A stretch of 64,000 nucleotides of DNA from positions 124,001 to 188,000 of the forward strand of contig CAADGV010000024.1 in assembly GCA_900696645.1 (NCBI GenBank), in the 5' to 3' direction. The position numbers and the translations under genes were made by a program. Source of the stretch: an uncultured Chlorobiota bacterium. Its GTDB lineage: Bacteria; Bacteroidota; Ignavibacteria; UBA10030; UBA6906. Numbering within the stretch: the first letter of the stretch is position 1; each line of letters begins with the position of its first letter. Positions 16,894-25,542 of this stretch are shown here, one piece after another. The notes beneath the pieces are model-generated. The model was given only the letters and a program-made list of their open reading frames with translations, ran no database searches and was not told the origin of the DNA.

Positions 16894-18252
16894 ATGAATT
16901 ATCAGGCAAGAATGTTTGCTGTTCTTTTGGCCGTTTGTCTTGGTTTATCGCCCGCCGATGCGCAAATGAACGGACAAGGTACCCTGGGAATCCAGGTGGA
17001 CGTAGCCCGCTTTCGCGGGGATGATCTCCACAGTTACGTGGAGGTATACTACGCTTTTCCTCAACGGTCTCTGACATATGCTCAGAGCGCCGAAGGTTTC
17101 AAAGGTGGGGTCGAGCTGCTGGTGGTTGCACGATCGAAGGACTCGATTCACTTTGCGGATCGCTTCGTGATGCCGCATGTGACACAAGATACCGTGGCGG
17201 GCAGCATGAATCTCGTCAGCTTGTCCGGGATGATGTTGCCCGATGGCAATTATACGTTGTCTGTGTCAGGAAAGGATGTCAATAACCCTTCACGCAGCGA
17301 CAGCGTGGTGGTGCAGATTGCGACCAGAGTGCCCCCCGCGAGCAATGTCGTTCTCAGTGATATTGAGTTTGCATCCAATATCAAAAAAGGAGAAAAGGAT
17401 TCGCCCTTCTTCAAAAATACTCTCGAGGTAATTCCCAATGTTGACGGAGTGTTCGGCAACGGAAAGAACTGCTTCTTCTATGCCGAGGCGTACAATTTGC
17501 TGGCGAACAACGATATGTCCGACCTGACATTGAAGACGACGGTATTGAATGCAATCGGCAAGGAAGTGATTTCGCGCGAACGCCCCCGCAAGCGGAGCGG
17601 TGAATCGACAGTGCTTGTCGATAACATCGACGTCTCCAATCTCAAGAGCGGCACCTATACTCTGATGCTCGCCATCGACGATACAAGCAGGAAAACCCTG
17701 ACAACGAGCTGGAAGAAATTCTTCGTGTTTAATGATGCAATGGGTATAGACTCAACACTGCTCGCACTGGACCCGACATTGGCTGTGACGGCCTATTCCA
17801 CAATGCAGGAAACTGAACTTGATAAGGAGTTCAGGCTTTCACGTTGGGAGGCTCGTGACATTGAGAAGGACCAGTATGCAAAGCTGAAGGGTGTTGAACC
17901 AAAGCGGAGGTTCCTGGCGGATTTCTGGTCAAAACGCCCGGTTGGTGCACGTGAGGTGTATTTTCAGCGTGTGAACGCTGCAAACTCGGCGTACGCGAGC
18001 ATGGGAATCGAGGGCTATCGCAGCGATCGAGGCAGAGTTCACATTACGTACGGTCCGCCGGACGACGTTGATCGCCATCCGAATGAGGCAGGAACAAAGC
18101 CGTATGAGATTTGGACGTACAACAATATTCAAGGGGGAGTGATTTTCGTTTTCGTTCAACGTCAGAACAGCGGGGACTACGAGTTGATGCATTCGACTCA
18201 CCGCAGCGAATTGAACGATGAAAACTGGATGCGCTACGCCAGAACAAATTGA
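16894..18252 (+). CDS. GWxTD domain-containing secreted protein
   Basis: A 452-residue exported protein with signal peptide MNYQARMFAVLLAVCLGLSP ending near ADA|Q. The N-terminal half is predicted beta-rich. The C-terminal third matches the GWxTD domain of FCB bacteria: FWSKRP, then ANSAYASMGIEGYRSDRGRV, then ITYGPPDDVDRHPNEAG and KPYEIWTYNN. The defining GWxTD motif itself is GYRSD here. Function of the domain is unknown; it often occurs in envelope proteins near secretion-related genes. The ATG at 16894 is chosen over TTG 16867 because it yields a clean signal peptide. A strong terminator follows at 18275. Confidence 0.85.
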   Translation: MNYQARMFAVLLAVCLGLSPADAQMNGQGTLGIQVDVARFRGDDLHSYVEVYYAFPQRSLTYAQSAEGFKGGVELLVVARSKDSIHFADRFVMPHVTQDTVAGSMNLVSLSGMMLPDGNYTLSVSGKDVNNPSRSDSVVVQIATRVPPASNVVLSDIEFASNIKKGEKDSPFFKNTLEVIPNVDGVFGNGKNCFFYAEAYNLLANNDMSDLTLKTTVLNAIGKEVISRERPRKRSGESTVLVDNIDVSNLKSGTYTLMLAIDDTSRKTLTTSWKKFFVFNDAMGIDSTLLALDPTLAVTAYSTMQETELDKEFRLSRWEARDIEKDQYAKLKGVEPKRRFLADFWSKRPVGAREVYFQRVNAANSAYASMGIEGYRSDRGRVHITYGPPDDVDRHPNEAGTKPYEIWTYNNIQGGVIFVFVQRQNSGDYELMHSTHRSELNDENWMRYARTN

Positions 18253-18274
18253 GTGTGAAGGGAGCGTGATGCCT

Positions 18275-18310
18275 GAAGCCGCCCGATGAAGGCGGCTTCT
18301 TTGTTATGTT
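18275..18310 (+). terminator. Rho-independent terminator after the GWxTD gene
   Basis: Perfect 9-bp stem GAAGCCGCC (18275-18283) / GGCGGCTTC (18291-18299), 7-base loop, then TTTGTTATGTT. It lies 23 bases after the GWxTD stop codon and separates it from the lipid A/GT9 operon. Confidence 0.85.
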
Positions 18311-18409
18311 CACATCGTCGGCGGTATCTTTTCTTGCCGGAGGTCAGCAACGGATCTGTCAGATTGTAACTTGGAATCGATTTATGTAAGTTAGCCCGAG
18401 CGTTTTCCC

Positions 18410-19321
18410 ATGAGAGAGTACATCGAATTTTTTCTGTTCAGCTGTGTTGACCGGCTTGCCCGGAGGTTGTCATTCCGTTGGGCAGGAAGAATCGGAGCCT
18501 GGCTTGGTGGCGCTGTGTTTTCGGTAGTCGGCTATCGCAAAGAAGTCACGCTCGACAATCTGAGCAAGGCATTCCCGGAAAAGGCGGAAGAGGAACTTCA
18601 GAACATTGCGCGCCGCGCATACAGGAACTACGGTATCGCGCTGGTTGAATCGATGTGGGCAAGCGGCCAGTCTGCCGACGCGTTGAAGAAGGTCGTCCAC
18701 GCAACAAATCCCGAAATAGTGCATAATGCCAGGAAGGCTGGTAAGGGCGTTCTGTTTCTCTCAGCTCATTTCGGTTCGTGGGAGTTTCTCTCGACAAGTG
18801 TGCCGCTTGTCTTGGGTCTCCCGTTCGGCATGATCGCTCAGCGCCAGCGCAATAAACATATCGACGCGTTGTTTGAAGCAAACAGATCCCGATTTGGAAA
18901 TTTCATCATCGGCATGGGAACATCGACTCGCAAAGTGATCAAGGCCCTGGCGGACAATCACGTTGTCTTGTTACTCGGCGATCAAAGCGGTCCGAAAGAA
19001 GCTGTATTTGTCGAGTTCTTCGGCCGTCCCTCGGCAACGCATCGTGGCGCTGCGGCGTTCAGCCTTAAAACAGGAGCTCCGATTGTGATGGGCGTTCTCC
19101 TCCGGCAACCGGACGGCACGTACACAATTACGTTCGAGGAAGTGGATCAAAGGGGATTGGATTCGTCGTCTGAAGAAGATGTTACAGAACTGACACGCCG
19201 CCATGTAGCTATTCTGGAGCGGTGGATTCGCGCCAACCCGGACCATTGGCTGTGGATGCATAAACGTTGGAAACACACACCGTTCTTTCAGGCACAACAA
19301 CAAGCAGAAGAGGTTCGTTAG
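18410..19321 (+). CDS. LpxL/HtrB-type lysophospholipid acyltransferase
   Basis: A 303-residue membrane-associated acyltransferase of the lauroyl/myristoyl transferase family that adds secondary acyl chains to lipid A or related lipids. The catalytic motif is HFGSWE (123-128). Downstream blocks LLLGDQSGPKEAVFVEFFGR and TGAPIVMGVLLRQPDGTY are typical. The C-terminus keeps NPDHWLWMHKRWK, diagnostic for LpxL-type enzymes. The N-terminus carries one hydrophobic segment (about 25-45). The stop overlaps the GTG of the next gene, a GT9 enzyme, consistent with a lipopolysaccharide unit. Confidence 0.9.
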   Translation: MREYIEFFLFSCVDRLARRLSFRWAGRIGAWLGGAVFSVVGYRKEVTLDNLSKAFPEKAEEELQNIARRAYRNYGIALVESMWASGQSADALKKVVHATNPEIVHNARKAGKGVLFLSAHFGSWEFLSTSVPLVLGLPFGMIAQRQRNKHIDALFEANRSRFGNFIIGMGTSTRKVIKALADNHVVLLLGDQSGPKEAVFVEFFGRPSATHRGAAAFSLKTGAPIVMGVLLRQPDGTYTITFEEVDQRGLDSSSEEDVTELTRRHVAILERWIRANPDHWLWMHKRWKHTPFFQAQQQAEEVR

Positions 19322-20376
19322 TGCAGTCTCCCGGACGGATTCTCATCTTTCAAACAGCATTTACGGGAGATGTGGTCCTGACATTGCCGCTCATCCAGCA
19401 CTTGCATGAAGCATTGAGCGGAGTGTTAATCGATATTGTAGCCGTGCCCGCGGCTGCACGGGTTCTTCGCGGACATCCGGCAATTCATAGAATAGTCGAG
19501 TATGACAAAAAGGGGAAGCAGAAAGGCCCTGCTGCGGCCTACTCGCTTGTCCGAAGTTTGCAGGAATCGCAATACGGCGTTGCCATCGTACCGCATCGAT
19601 CGATACGCAGTGCGGCGATATGTTATTTTGCCGGAATCCCCCGCCGAATCGGTTTCTCAAAAAGCTCGGGCAGATTCCTCTTCACCGATATTGTGTCGTA
19701 TCAGAAGGATCAGCATGAAGTGTTGCGGAACCTGAGCCTGGCAGAACCGCTGGATATCTTTCCGAAGGGTGATCTTCTGCCGCGTCTGTATCCCTCCGAC
19801 GATGATAAGCGGGTAGTTGAAGCGTTGCTAAGTGCGAATCCTTCCGCAAGAAACAGTTCGACAGTGGCAGTAGCTCCGGGATCAGTGTGGGCAACAAAAC
19901 GCTGGTTGCCGGAGCGATACGCCGAATTAACCGGGCGACTCGTACGTGAAGGATTGTCTGTTGTGTTGATTGGCGGAGAAGATGACCTTCCAATCGGCAA
20001 CATGATTGAGTCAAATGTTCAGAGTGATCGGATTCTGAATACGATGGGGAAGTTGACGCTTCTTCAGTCTGCAGAAATGATTGGTCGCTGCAAAGTTGCG
20101 GTCACGAATGACAGTTCGCCAATGCACCTTGCCGTCGCTATGCGGACTCCGGTCGTTGCCATCTTCGGCGCGACAGTTCCCGAATTCGGGTTTGCGCCGC
20201 TGGGTTCACGTGACGAGATTGTTCAAACGTCCGGGCTGGATTGCCGGCCATGCGCGATCCATGGCGGGAACTCTTGTCCCATCAAGACGTTTGTGTGTAT
20301 GAAGAACATTGCGGTTGAAACTGTTCTCGGCAAGGTTCATGCTCTCCTTTCCAAAAGCAGGGTGGAAGTCGCGTGA
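19321..20376 (+). CDS. Glycosyltransferase family 9 (heptosyltransferase type)
   Basis: A 351-residue GT-B fold enzyme of the heptosyltransferase family, which transfers ADP-heptose or similar sugars onto the LPS core. The N-terminus ILIFQTAFTGDVVLTLPLIQ is the usual first Rossmann motif. The C-terminal domain has APGSVWATKRWLPERYAELT and the nucleotide-binding stretch VTNDSSPMHLAVAMRTPVVA. The true start is most likely the GTG at 19321 overlapping the previous stop (TAGTG), because the in-frame ATG at 19267 would overlap the acyltransferase by 55 bases. The stop overlaps tsaC by four bases. Confidence 0.9.
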   Translation: MQSPGRILIFQTAFTGDVVLTLPLIQHLHEALSGVLIDIVAVPAAARVLRGHPAIHRIVEYDKKGKQKGPAAAYSLVRSLQESQYGVAIVPHRSIRSAAICYFAGIPRRIGFSKSSGRFLFTDIVSYQKDQHEVLRNLSLAEPLDIFPKGDLLPRLYPSDDDKRVVEALLSANPSARNSSTVAVAPGSVWATKRWLPERYAELTGRLVREGLSVVLIGGEDDLPIGNMIESNVQSDRILNTMGKLTLLQSAEMIGRCKVAVTNDSSPMHLAVAMRTPVVAIFGATVPEFGFAPLGSRDEIVQTSGLDCRPCAIHGGNSCPIKTFVCMKNIAVETVLGKVHALLSKSRVEVA

Positions 20377-21017
20377 GCCGGATTCTAAACGTGTCGTACG
20401 ATGTTCCCGAACATGAAGTATTGAATGATGCTGCAACGGTTGTGTTGAATGGCGGAGTAATTGTCTATCCGACCGAAACTCTCTACGGGATCGGCGCAGA
20501 TGCTACAAACCCGGCCGCTGTTGCGAATGTCGTTAAGGCAAAAAGAAGAAGTGACGAAAAACCGATTCTCGTTATCATTCATACGCGTGACCTGCTGAAG
20601 AATCTTGTTGCCCGAATACCGGACTCCGCCGAGCAATTGATGCAACGTTTCTGGCCGGGGCCTCTCACGCTTGTCTTCGAGTCTGCTCCCGGCGTGCCAT
20701 ACGAACTCACTCGAGGAAGCGGAACAATAGGTGTTCGTATTCCGTCGAACACATTCTGCATGGAACTTCTGGCCCGGTGTAACCGCCCTCTTACTTCTAC
20801 AAGTGCCAACATATCAGGGGAACCTGTGCACCGGACTATTGACGAAATCCGCCTTGCTGTAACTGATGGAATTGATTTGTATATCGATGCCGGCACATTG
20901 CCTGAAAGCAAGCCATCGACAGTTGTCTCTGTTGTCGGAACAAAACCGAAACTCTTACGTGAAGGAGTCATTCCATTTGATGTACTTCAAGAAGTTCTTC
21001 CGATTGTTGAGATGTAG
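20373..21017 (+). CDS. L-threonylcarbamoyladenylate synthase (Sua5/YciO/YrdC family)
   Basis: A 214-residue enzyme that makes threonylcarbamoyl-AMP from threonine, bicarbonate and ATP for t6A37 of tRNAs. Motifs: GGVIVYPTETLYGIGADA, AKRRSDEKPILVI (the KxR...S/N-KP pattern), WPGPLTLVF, GTIGVRIPSN and TSTSANISGEP. The long Sua5 C-terminal domain is absent, so this is the TsaC/YrdC-length form. The GTG start overlaps the GT9 stop (GTGA). One base separates its stop from the ATG of the PIG-L gene. Confidence 0.93.
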   Translation: MSRILNVSYDVPEHEVLNDAATVVLNGGVIVYPTETLYGIGADATNPAAVANVVKAKRRSDEKPILVIIHTRDLLKNLVARIPDSAEQLMQRFWPGPLTLVFESAPGVPYELTRGSGTIGVRIPSNTFCMELLARCNRPLTSTSANISGEPVHRTIDEIRLAVTDGIDLYIDAGTLPESKPSTVVSVVGTKPKLLREGVIPFDVLQEVLPIVEM

Positions 21018-21018
21018 T

Positions 21019-23367
21019 ATGCCCGTCAGGTACGCCCTTCTCTGTTTCATGTTGTGTGGCAGAGTGATCTTTGCCCAACAACCCGTCGAGCTTCAGCAGG
21101 CATTTCTTGATCTGACGAACGACGCCGTTGTGATGAATATCTCCGCTCATCCTGACGATGAAGACGGTTCCACGCTCGCATATTACCGGATGAAGTACGG
21201 TGTAAAGACATATTCTATTCTGTTCACACGCGGCGAGGGAGGGCAAAATGAAATAGGGCCTGAGTTGTACGAAGAGCTCGGCGTTTTGCGGACGGACGAG
21301 ACTCATGAAGCAGGGACCATACTCGGCGCGGAAGTTCATTTCCTGAACCTGAACGATTTCGGATACTCCAAAACAGCGACTGAAACATTTCAGAAATGGG
21401 GGGGCGCGAAGGAGGTGTTGCGCAGGCTGGTGTATGTGATTCGCAAGTACCAGCCCGATGTTCTCTTTACAAATCACAACACAATCGGCGGACACGGCCA
21501 CCATCAGGCTGTAGCGATTACCGCCATCGCAGCGTTCGATGCCGCAGCAGATTCAACGATGTTTCCTGAGCAACTTCAGCTTCCGGGAATGGCATGCTGG
21601 CAGCCGAAGAAATTGTTCTTCAGAAATTTCGGCGGGGCCGACCAGACTGCCGACGTCGTGAATCAGATTGGCGAAATAAATCCGGCAAGGGGAATTTCGT
21701 ATCTCGACATTGCATCGGAGGCTCTTACCCGGCATAAAACGCAGGGAATGGACAGGGCCGATCTGCGACGCTTCACGAGAGGACTGAGCTTGTACAGGCT
21801 GATGCGGGCCAATAGTATGTATGGCAGGGACACAACGACATTTCTTGGAGGGATAGATGTGTGGCGTGATCCCCGATTGGCTTCCTTGCAGAATAGTAAG
21901 GCGTTATTATCACGGCTGCATCCCGAAATGAGTCGGGATTCGGTGCTGGAAATCGCTTCCCAGATCATGCGATTGAGTGCCCGGAAAATGCAATTGAGTT
22001 TTATTGCGCAGCGTGTCCTTTCCCACTGGCAGGAGAACCTCGAAGCACTTGTCACTCGACTTTGCGGTATTCATGCAGCATGGGAGTTTGCCGACACGGT
22101 TGTCGTTCCGACACAGAAAGTGAACAGCACACTTATTCTGCGCGCAACAGAATGTAAATTGAGCGAGTTTCGTTACTCGGTCACTGTTCCCCAAGGATGG
22201 GCAGTCAATGAAAATGCTGAAGCTGTTCCTGTTCCCTACAAAGGAGTATTGACGAAGGGGTTCGACGTTATTGTGGGCGATAACGCAACTCTCACACTCC
22301 CCAAACCGGTAGCCCAGTACAATTCGCTTGAATCGGAACAGACTGTGGCGTTGCACGCCCATGTTCTCGCAAACGGAAAACCGATAACACTGACACTGCG
22401 GCCTCGATTTGACGTTGCGCCATTTCAGGTGATGACGGTGACTCCGAAGGTTGCCCGCTTTTCATCCGATGAAGCAAAAAGGGGGAAAAAGTTTTCGTTT
22501 TTGCTTACCAACCATGCGCCACGAAAATCTGCCGGCAGAATTTCGGTGCAGATGCCTCCGGGTTGGCTTTCAGAACGGGCTTCGTACGAGATTCAGGGGG
22601 AAGACGGTTCGGCAACCGGTCAGTTGACGATTCAACCGCCGAAGGATGTGAAGCCGGGCGAGTACCGGTTGCGGGTAAAATCAGAATATGCATGGGATGA
22701 TATAACGGCGAGAGTTTTTGACGTGAACGTAGAGAAGGGCATCACGGTTGGCATTATCAAAAGCTACGATACGACATTGGAGACTGCTGTCGAAGAGCTC
22801 GGCCTGAACTACAAACTTCTCGGCCCGGCTGATCTTGAAAAAGACCTTTCATCCTTTACAACAATTGTGGTTGATATTCGTGCGTACCTTGTCCGTGATG
22901 ATCTGAAGAAGAACAATCATCGTCTTCTTGACTACGTTTACAAAGGCGGGCATCTCGTGGTGATGTATCACAAGGATCAGGAGTGGAAGCCGGAGTACGC
23001 TCCTGTTCCGATCAAGTTGAGCCGCAGACGTGTTACGGTGGAAGAGGCTCCTGTCCGGGTTCTGCAACCGGAGCATCCGCTCTTCAATCATCCCAATAAA
23101 ATAACGGAGCAAGATTGGGAGGGTTGGATTCAAGAACGCGGAGTGTATTTCCCCGGCGAACTCGCGAAAGAATATGTTCACCTCCTTTCTTCAAGCGATC
23201 CTGACGAGCCGCCGCTCACGACGGGATATTTGCTTGCACACCACGGTGCAGGCTCATATATCTATACGTCGTATGTTTGGTATCGTCAACTTAAAGAGTT
23301 CAACGCCGGCGCCTTCCGGTGTTATGTGAATATGATTTCCTACCCCAAATACCGTTCAGCACCGTGA
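21019..23367 (+). CDS. Secreted PIG-L/LmbE family deacetylase with C-terminal NEW3-like and amidotransferase-like regions
   Basis: A 782-residue exported protein. The signal peptide MPVRYALLCFMLCGRV ends near IFAQ. The N-terminal LmbE/PIG-L domain (about 30-300) has the zinc motif AHPDDE (43-48), TRGEGGQNEIG and a downstream TNHNTIGGHGHHQAV with the HxxH-type metal ligands. PIG-L enzymes de-N-acetylate sugars. Residues about 440-570 look like a NEW3-type beta domain, and about 575-780 resemble a ThuA/glutamine-amidotransferase-like fold (TVGIIKSYDTT, GGHLVVMYHKDQEW). Such three-part proteins recur in Bacteroidetes/Chlorobi; substrate unknown. The ATG at 21019 is chosen for the signal peptide, although earlier in-frame starts exist. 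Confidence 0.85.
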   Translation: MPVRYALLCFMLCGRVIFAQQPVELQQAFLDLTNDAVVMNISAHPDDEDGSTLAYYRMKYGVKTYSILFTRGEGGQNEIGPELYEELGVLRTDETHEAGTILGAEVHFLNLNDFGYSKTATETFQKWGGAKEVLRRLVYVIRKYQPDVLFTNHNTIGGHGHHQAVAITAIAAFDAAADSTMFPEQLQLPGMACWQPKKLFFRNFGGADQTADVVNQIGEINPARGISYLDIASEALTRHKTQGMDRADLRRFTRGLSLYRLMRANSMYGRDTTTFLGGIDVWRDPRLASLQNSKALLSRLHPEMSRDSVLEIASQIMRLSARKMQLSFIAQRVLSHWQENLEALVTRLCGIHAAWEFADTVVVPTQKVNSTLILRATECKLSEFRYSVTVPQGWAVNENAEAVPVPYKGVLTKGFDVIVGDNATLTLPKPVAQYNSLESEQTVALHAHVLANGKPITLTLRPRFDVAPFQVMTVTPKVARFSSDEAKRGKKFSFLLTNHAPRKSAGRISVQMPPGWLSERASYEIQGEDGSATGQLTIQPPKDVKPGEYRLRVKSEYAWDDITARVFDVNVEKGITVGIIKSYDTTLETAVEELGLNYKLLGPADLEKDLSSFTTIVVDIRAYLVRDDLKKNNHRLLDYVYKGGHLVVMYHKDQEWKPEYAPVPIKLSRRRVTVEEAPVRVLQPEHPLFNHPNKITEQDWEGWIQERGVYFPGELAKEYVHLLSSSDPDEPPLTTGYLLAHHGAGSYIYTSYVWYRQLKEFNAGAFRCYVNMISYPKYRSAP

Positions 23368-23384
23368 GAGCCCAGGCCCCCAGA

Positions 23385-24440
23385 ATGAGCGAATTCCGAT
23401 TGTCGGTGAGAATGGTTGCATGCATACTCTGTAGCGCCGGTGTTCTTCTGGTCACCGGCTGTTCAACGGATGCCGGAAAGCGGAAACTTGTCGTGTACTC
23501 TCCTCACGGCAAGGAAATGCTATCGGCTTTCGAGAAGCAGTTTGAAGCCGGTTATCCTGATGTTGACGTGCAGTGGCTCGACATGGGATCGCAAGATGTC
23601 TATGATCGGATTCGGACGGAAAGGGTGAATCCGCAGGCCGATATCTGGTGGGGCGCGCCGCTCACAACGTTTGCGAAAGCCGAGGCCGAGAGTCTTCTCG
23701 AACAATACACGCCGAGGTGGGCAGAGTTTGTCGAGGCGGAAATGAAAAGTCCGGACGATTTCTGGTACGGAACGTTTGCAACTCCCGAAGTGATCATGTA
23801 CAACAATCGTCTCGTGCGTGATGAGGACGCTCCCCGTGATTGGGACGACTTGCTCGATCCAAAATGGCGGAATAAAATCATCATCCGGAATCCTGTAGCA
23901 TCAGGAACCATGCGGGTCATCTTCTCGGCAATTATTCAGAAGGAAACAGCCCGAACAGGGAATCCAGAGGCAGGGTTCGAATGGCTGCGCAGGCTCGATG
24001 CAAACACGAAGACATACGCGGCTGACCCGACACAGTTGTATCTGAAGATTGCACGGGAGGAGGGACTTGTATCCCTTTGGAACCTGCCTGATGTTGTGCT
24101 GCAGAAGGAAACCAACGGCTATCCGTTCGGCTGGAATATTCCCGCGAGCGGCACTCCGCTCATTACGGATTGCATAGCAATTGTGCGCGGCACCAAGAAC
24201 CGTGCTGATGCTGAACGGTTCTATGAATTTGTGACTTCGAGGGACGCGATGATTCAGCAAGCGTCCGAATTCTTCCGCATTCCCGCACGTACCGACATTC
24301 CGCGCAATGACTTGCCCGATTGGATCAGTAATCTGACTTTCGTCACGATGAAGCTCAACTGGCAGGAAATCGAAGCGAATGAAAGAGCCTGGATGAGGAA
24401 ATGGGATGAAGAAGTGAAGGGCAAGGGAATATCACGCTGA
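23385..24440 (+). CDS. ABC transporter substrate-binding lipoprotein (iron(III)-type)
   Basis: A 351-residue periplasmic binding protein anchored through the lipobox LVTGC (Cys26). Features of the AfuA/FbpA class are KLVVYSPHGKEMLSAFEKQF, NPQADIWWGAPLTTF and YGTFATPEVIMYNN. The next two genes supply the ATPase and a fused permease. Family and gene order fit Fe(III) import, but this class also includes polyamine, thiamine and phosphonate binders, and the ferric-site tyrosines cannot be assigned by eye. The ATG at 23385 gives a proper lipoprotein signal; the earlier in-frame ATG at 23319 would overlap the PIG-L gene. Confidence 0.87.
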   Translation: MSEFRLSVRMVACILCSAGVLLVTGCSTDAGKRKLVVYSPHGKEMLSAFEKQFEAGYPDVDVQWLDMGSQDVYDRIRTERVNPQADIWWGAPLTTFAKAEAESLLEQYTPRWAEFVEAEMKSPDDFWYGTFATPEVIMYNNRLVRDEDAPRDWDDLLDPKWRNKIIIRNPVASGTMRVIFSAIIQKETARTGNPEAGFEWLRRLDANTKTYAADPTQLYLKIAREEGLVSLWNLPDVVLQKETNGYPFGWNIPASGTPLITDCIAIVRGTKNRADAERFYEFVTSRDAMIQQASEFFRIPARTDIPRNDLPDWISNLTFVTMKLNWQEIEANERAWMRKWDEEVKGKGISR

Positions 24441-24477
24441 ACACGAAACACATCATGCATCTCCACAGGTCAACTCC

Positions 24478-25536
24478 GTGTCCCGAATAGCTCTTCATAA
24501 CATCTCCCGGCAATTTGACGACACTCTTGCAGTTCACGAGGTGAGTCTTGAGATTGCATCGGGCGAGTTCTTTTCGATTCTGGGACCAAGCGGATGCGGC
24601 AAGACAACACTCCTGCGCATAGTTGCCGGCTTCGAACGGCCGACTTCCGGTACCATCTCCATCGACTCAAGAGATGTGACACAAGTTCCGACGCAACACC
24701 GCGGGATAGGGATGGTGTTTCAGAACTATGCGTTATTTCCTCACATGTCGGTGTTCGAGAATATCGCTTTCGGACTTGAAACAAAGAAGATGGAGAAAAT
24801 GGCCATCAGAAGACGGGTTGAAGATATTCTTGATTCGGTACATTTGCTGGAGAAGATCGATGTTCCCGTCCCTCTGTTAAGCGGAGGAGAACAGCAGCGT
24901 GTTGCGGTTGCGCGTGCACTTGTCGTTGAGCCAGCCGTGCTGCTGATGGACGAGCCGCTGAGTAATCTTGATGTTGCACTCCGGTTGAAGACGCGGGAAG
25001 AAATCCGGCTGCTGCAGAAGAAAACCGGCATCACGACCGTGTATGTGACGCACGATCAATCGGAGGCGATGAGTCTTTCCGACAGGATTGCGGTAATGCG
25101 CTCGGGAAGGATTGAACAGGTCGGGACGCCTGCACAAATGTATGAAGCCCCGGCGTCTTCTTTCGTGGCGGAATTTTTGGGTGGGGCGAATGTTCTTCCT
25201 GCACGAGTATCTCGCTCCGAACAAAAAATCATTGCAGGCAAACTTGTGCTGTCGGCTCCCGCGACGTTTCTGGACGGATTTGGAGATGAGGATGCGACGC
25301 TGGTGGTGAAGCCTGAGGCAATCGTGCTATCTCCATCGGTTGACGATGGAGACGTTACAGCCGTGATTGTACACAAAGAGTATCTTGGATTTACGACGAA
25401 CTTTCTTGCCCAGGTTGGCGACGTAACACTGCGTATCGCGTCGATGAGTTCCGAGCGTACGAAACACCTTCGTTCCGGTGATGCGGCCGGTATCCGGTTC
25501 GACTGGTCTCGCTGCACATTGCTTCCTCATGCCTGA
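24478..25536 (+). CDS. ABC transporter ATP-binding protein (FbpC/PotA type)
   Basis: A 352-residue import ATPase. Walker A is GPSGCGKTTLL (about 36-46), the Q-loop is in VFQNYALFPHM, the signature is LSGGEQQRVAVARAL, Walker B is VLLMDEPLSNLD and the H-loop is VYVTHDQSEAM. Residues about 235-352 form the C-terminal TOBE-type regulatory domain usual in FbpC, PotA and MalK-like importers. The GTG start at 24478 lies 37 bases after the binding-protein gene; the permease ATG follows six bases after its stop. The protein would dimerise under the fused permease at the inner membrane. Confidence 0.93.
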   Translation: MSRIALHNISRQFDDTLAVHEVSLEIASGEFFSILGPSGCGKTTLLRIVAGFERPTSGTISIDSRDVTQVPTQHRGIGMVFQNYALFPHMSVFENIAFGLETKKMEKMAIRRRVEDILDSVHLLEKIDVPVPLLSGGEQQRVAVARALVVEPAVLLMDEPLSNLDVALRLKTREEIRLLQKKTGITTVYVTHDQSEAMSLSDRIAVMRSGRIEQVGTPAQMYEAPASSFVAEFLGGANVLPARVSRSEQKIIAGKLVLSAPATFLDGFGDEDATLVVKPEAIVLSPSVDDGDVTAVIVHKEYLGFTTNFLAQVGDVTLRIASMSSERTKHLRSGDAAGIRFDWSRCTLLPHA

Positions 25537-25542
25537 CACCGC

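Noticed and set aside
19267-19320. ATG start of the GT9 enzyme inside the acyltransferase gene
   Set aside because: The GTG at 19321 overlaps the stop by one base and gives the normal N-terminus of the family.
20866-21018. Upstream starts for the PIG-L deacetylase
   Set aside because: They overlap tsaC by up to 150 bases and bury the signal peptide; the ATG at 21019 fits the operon spacing.
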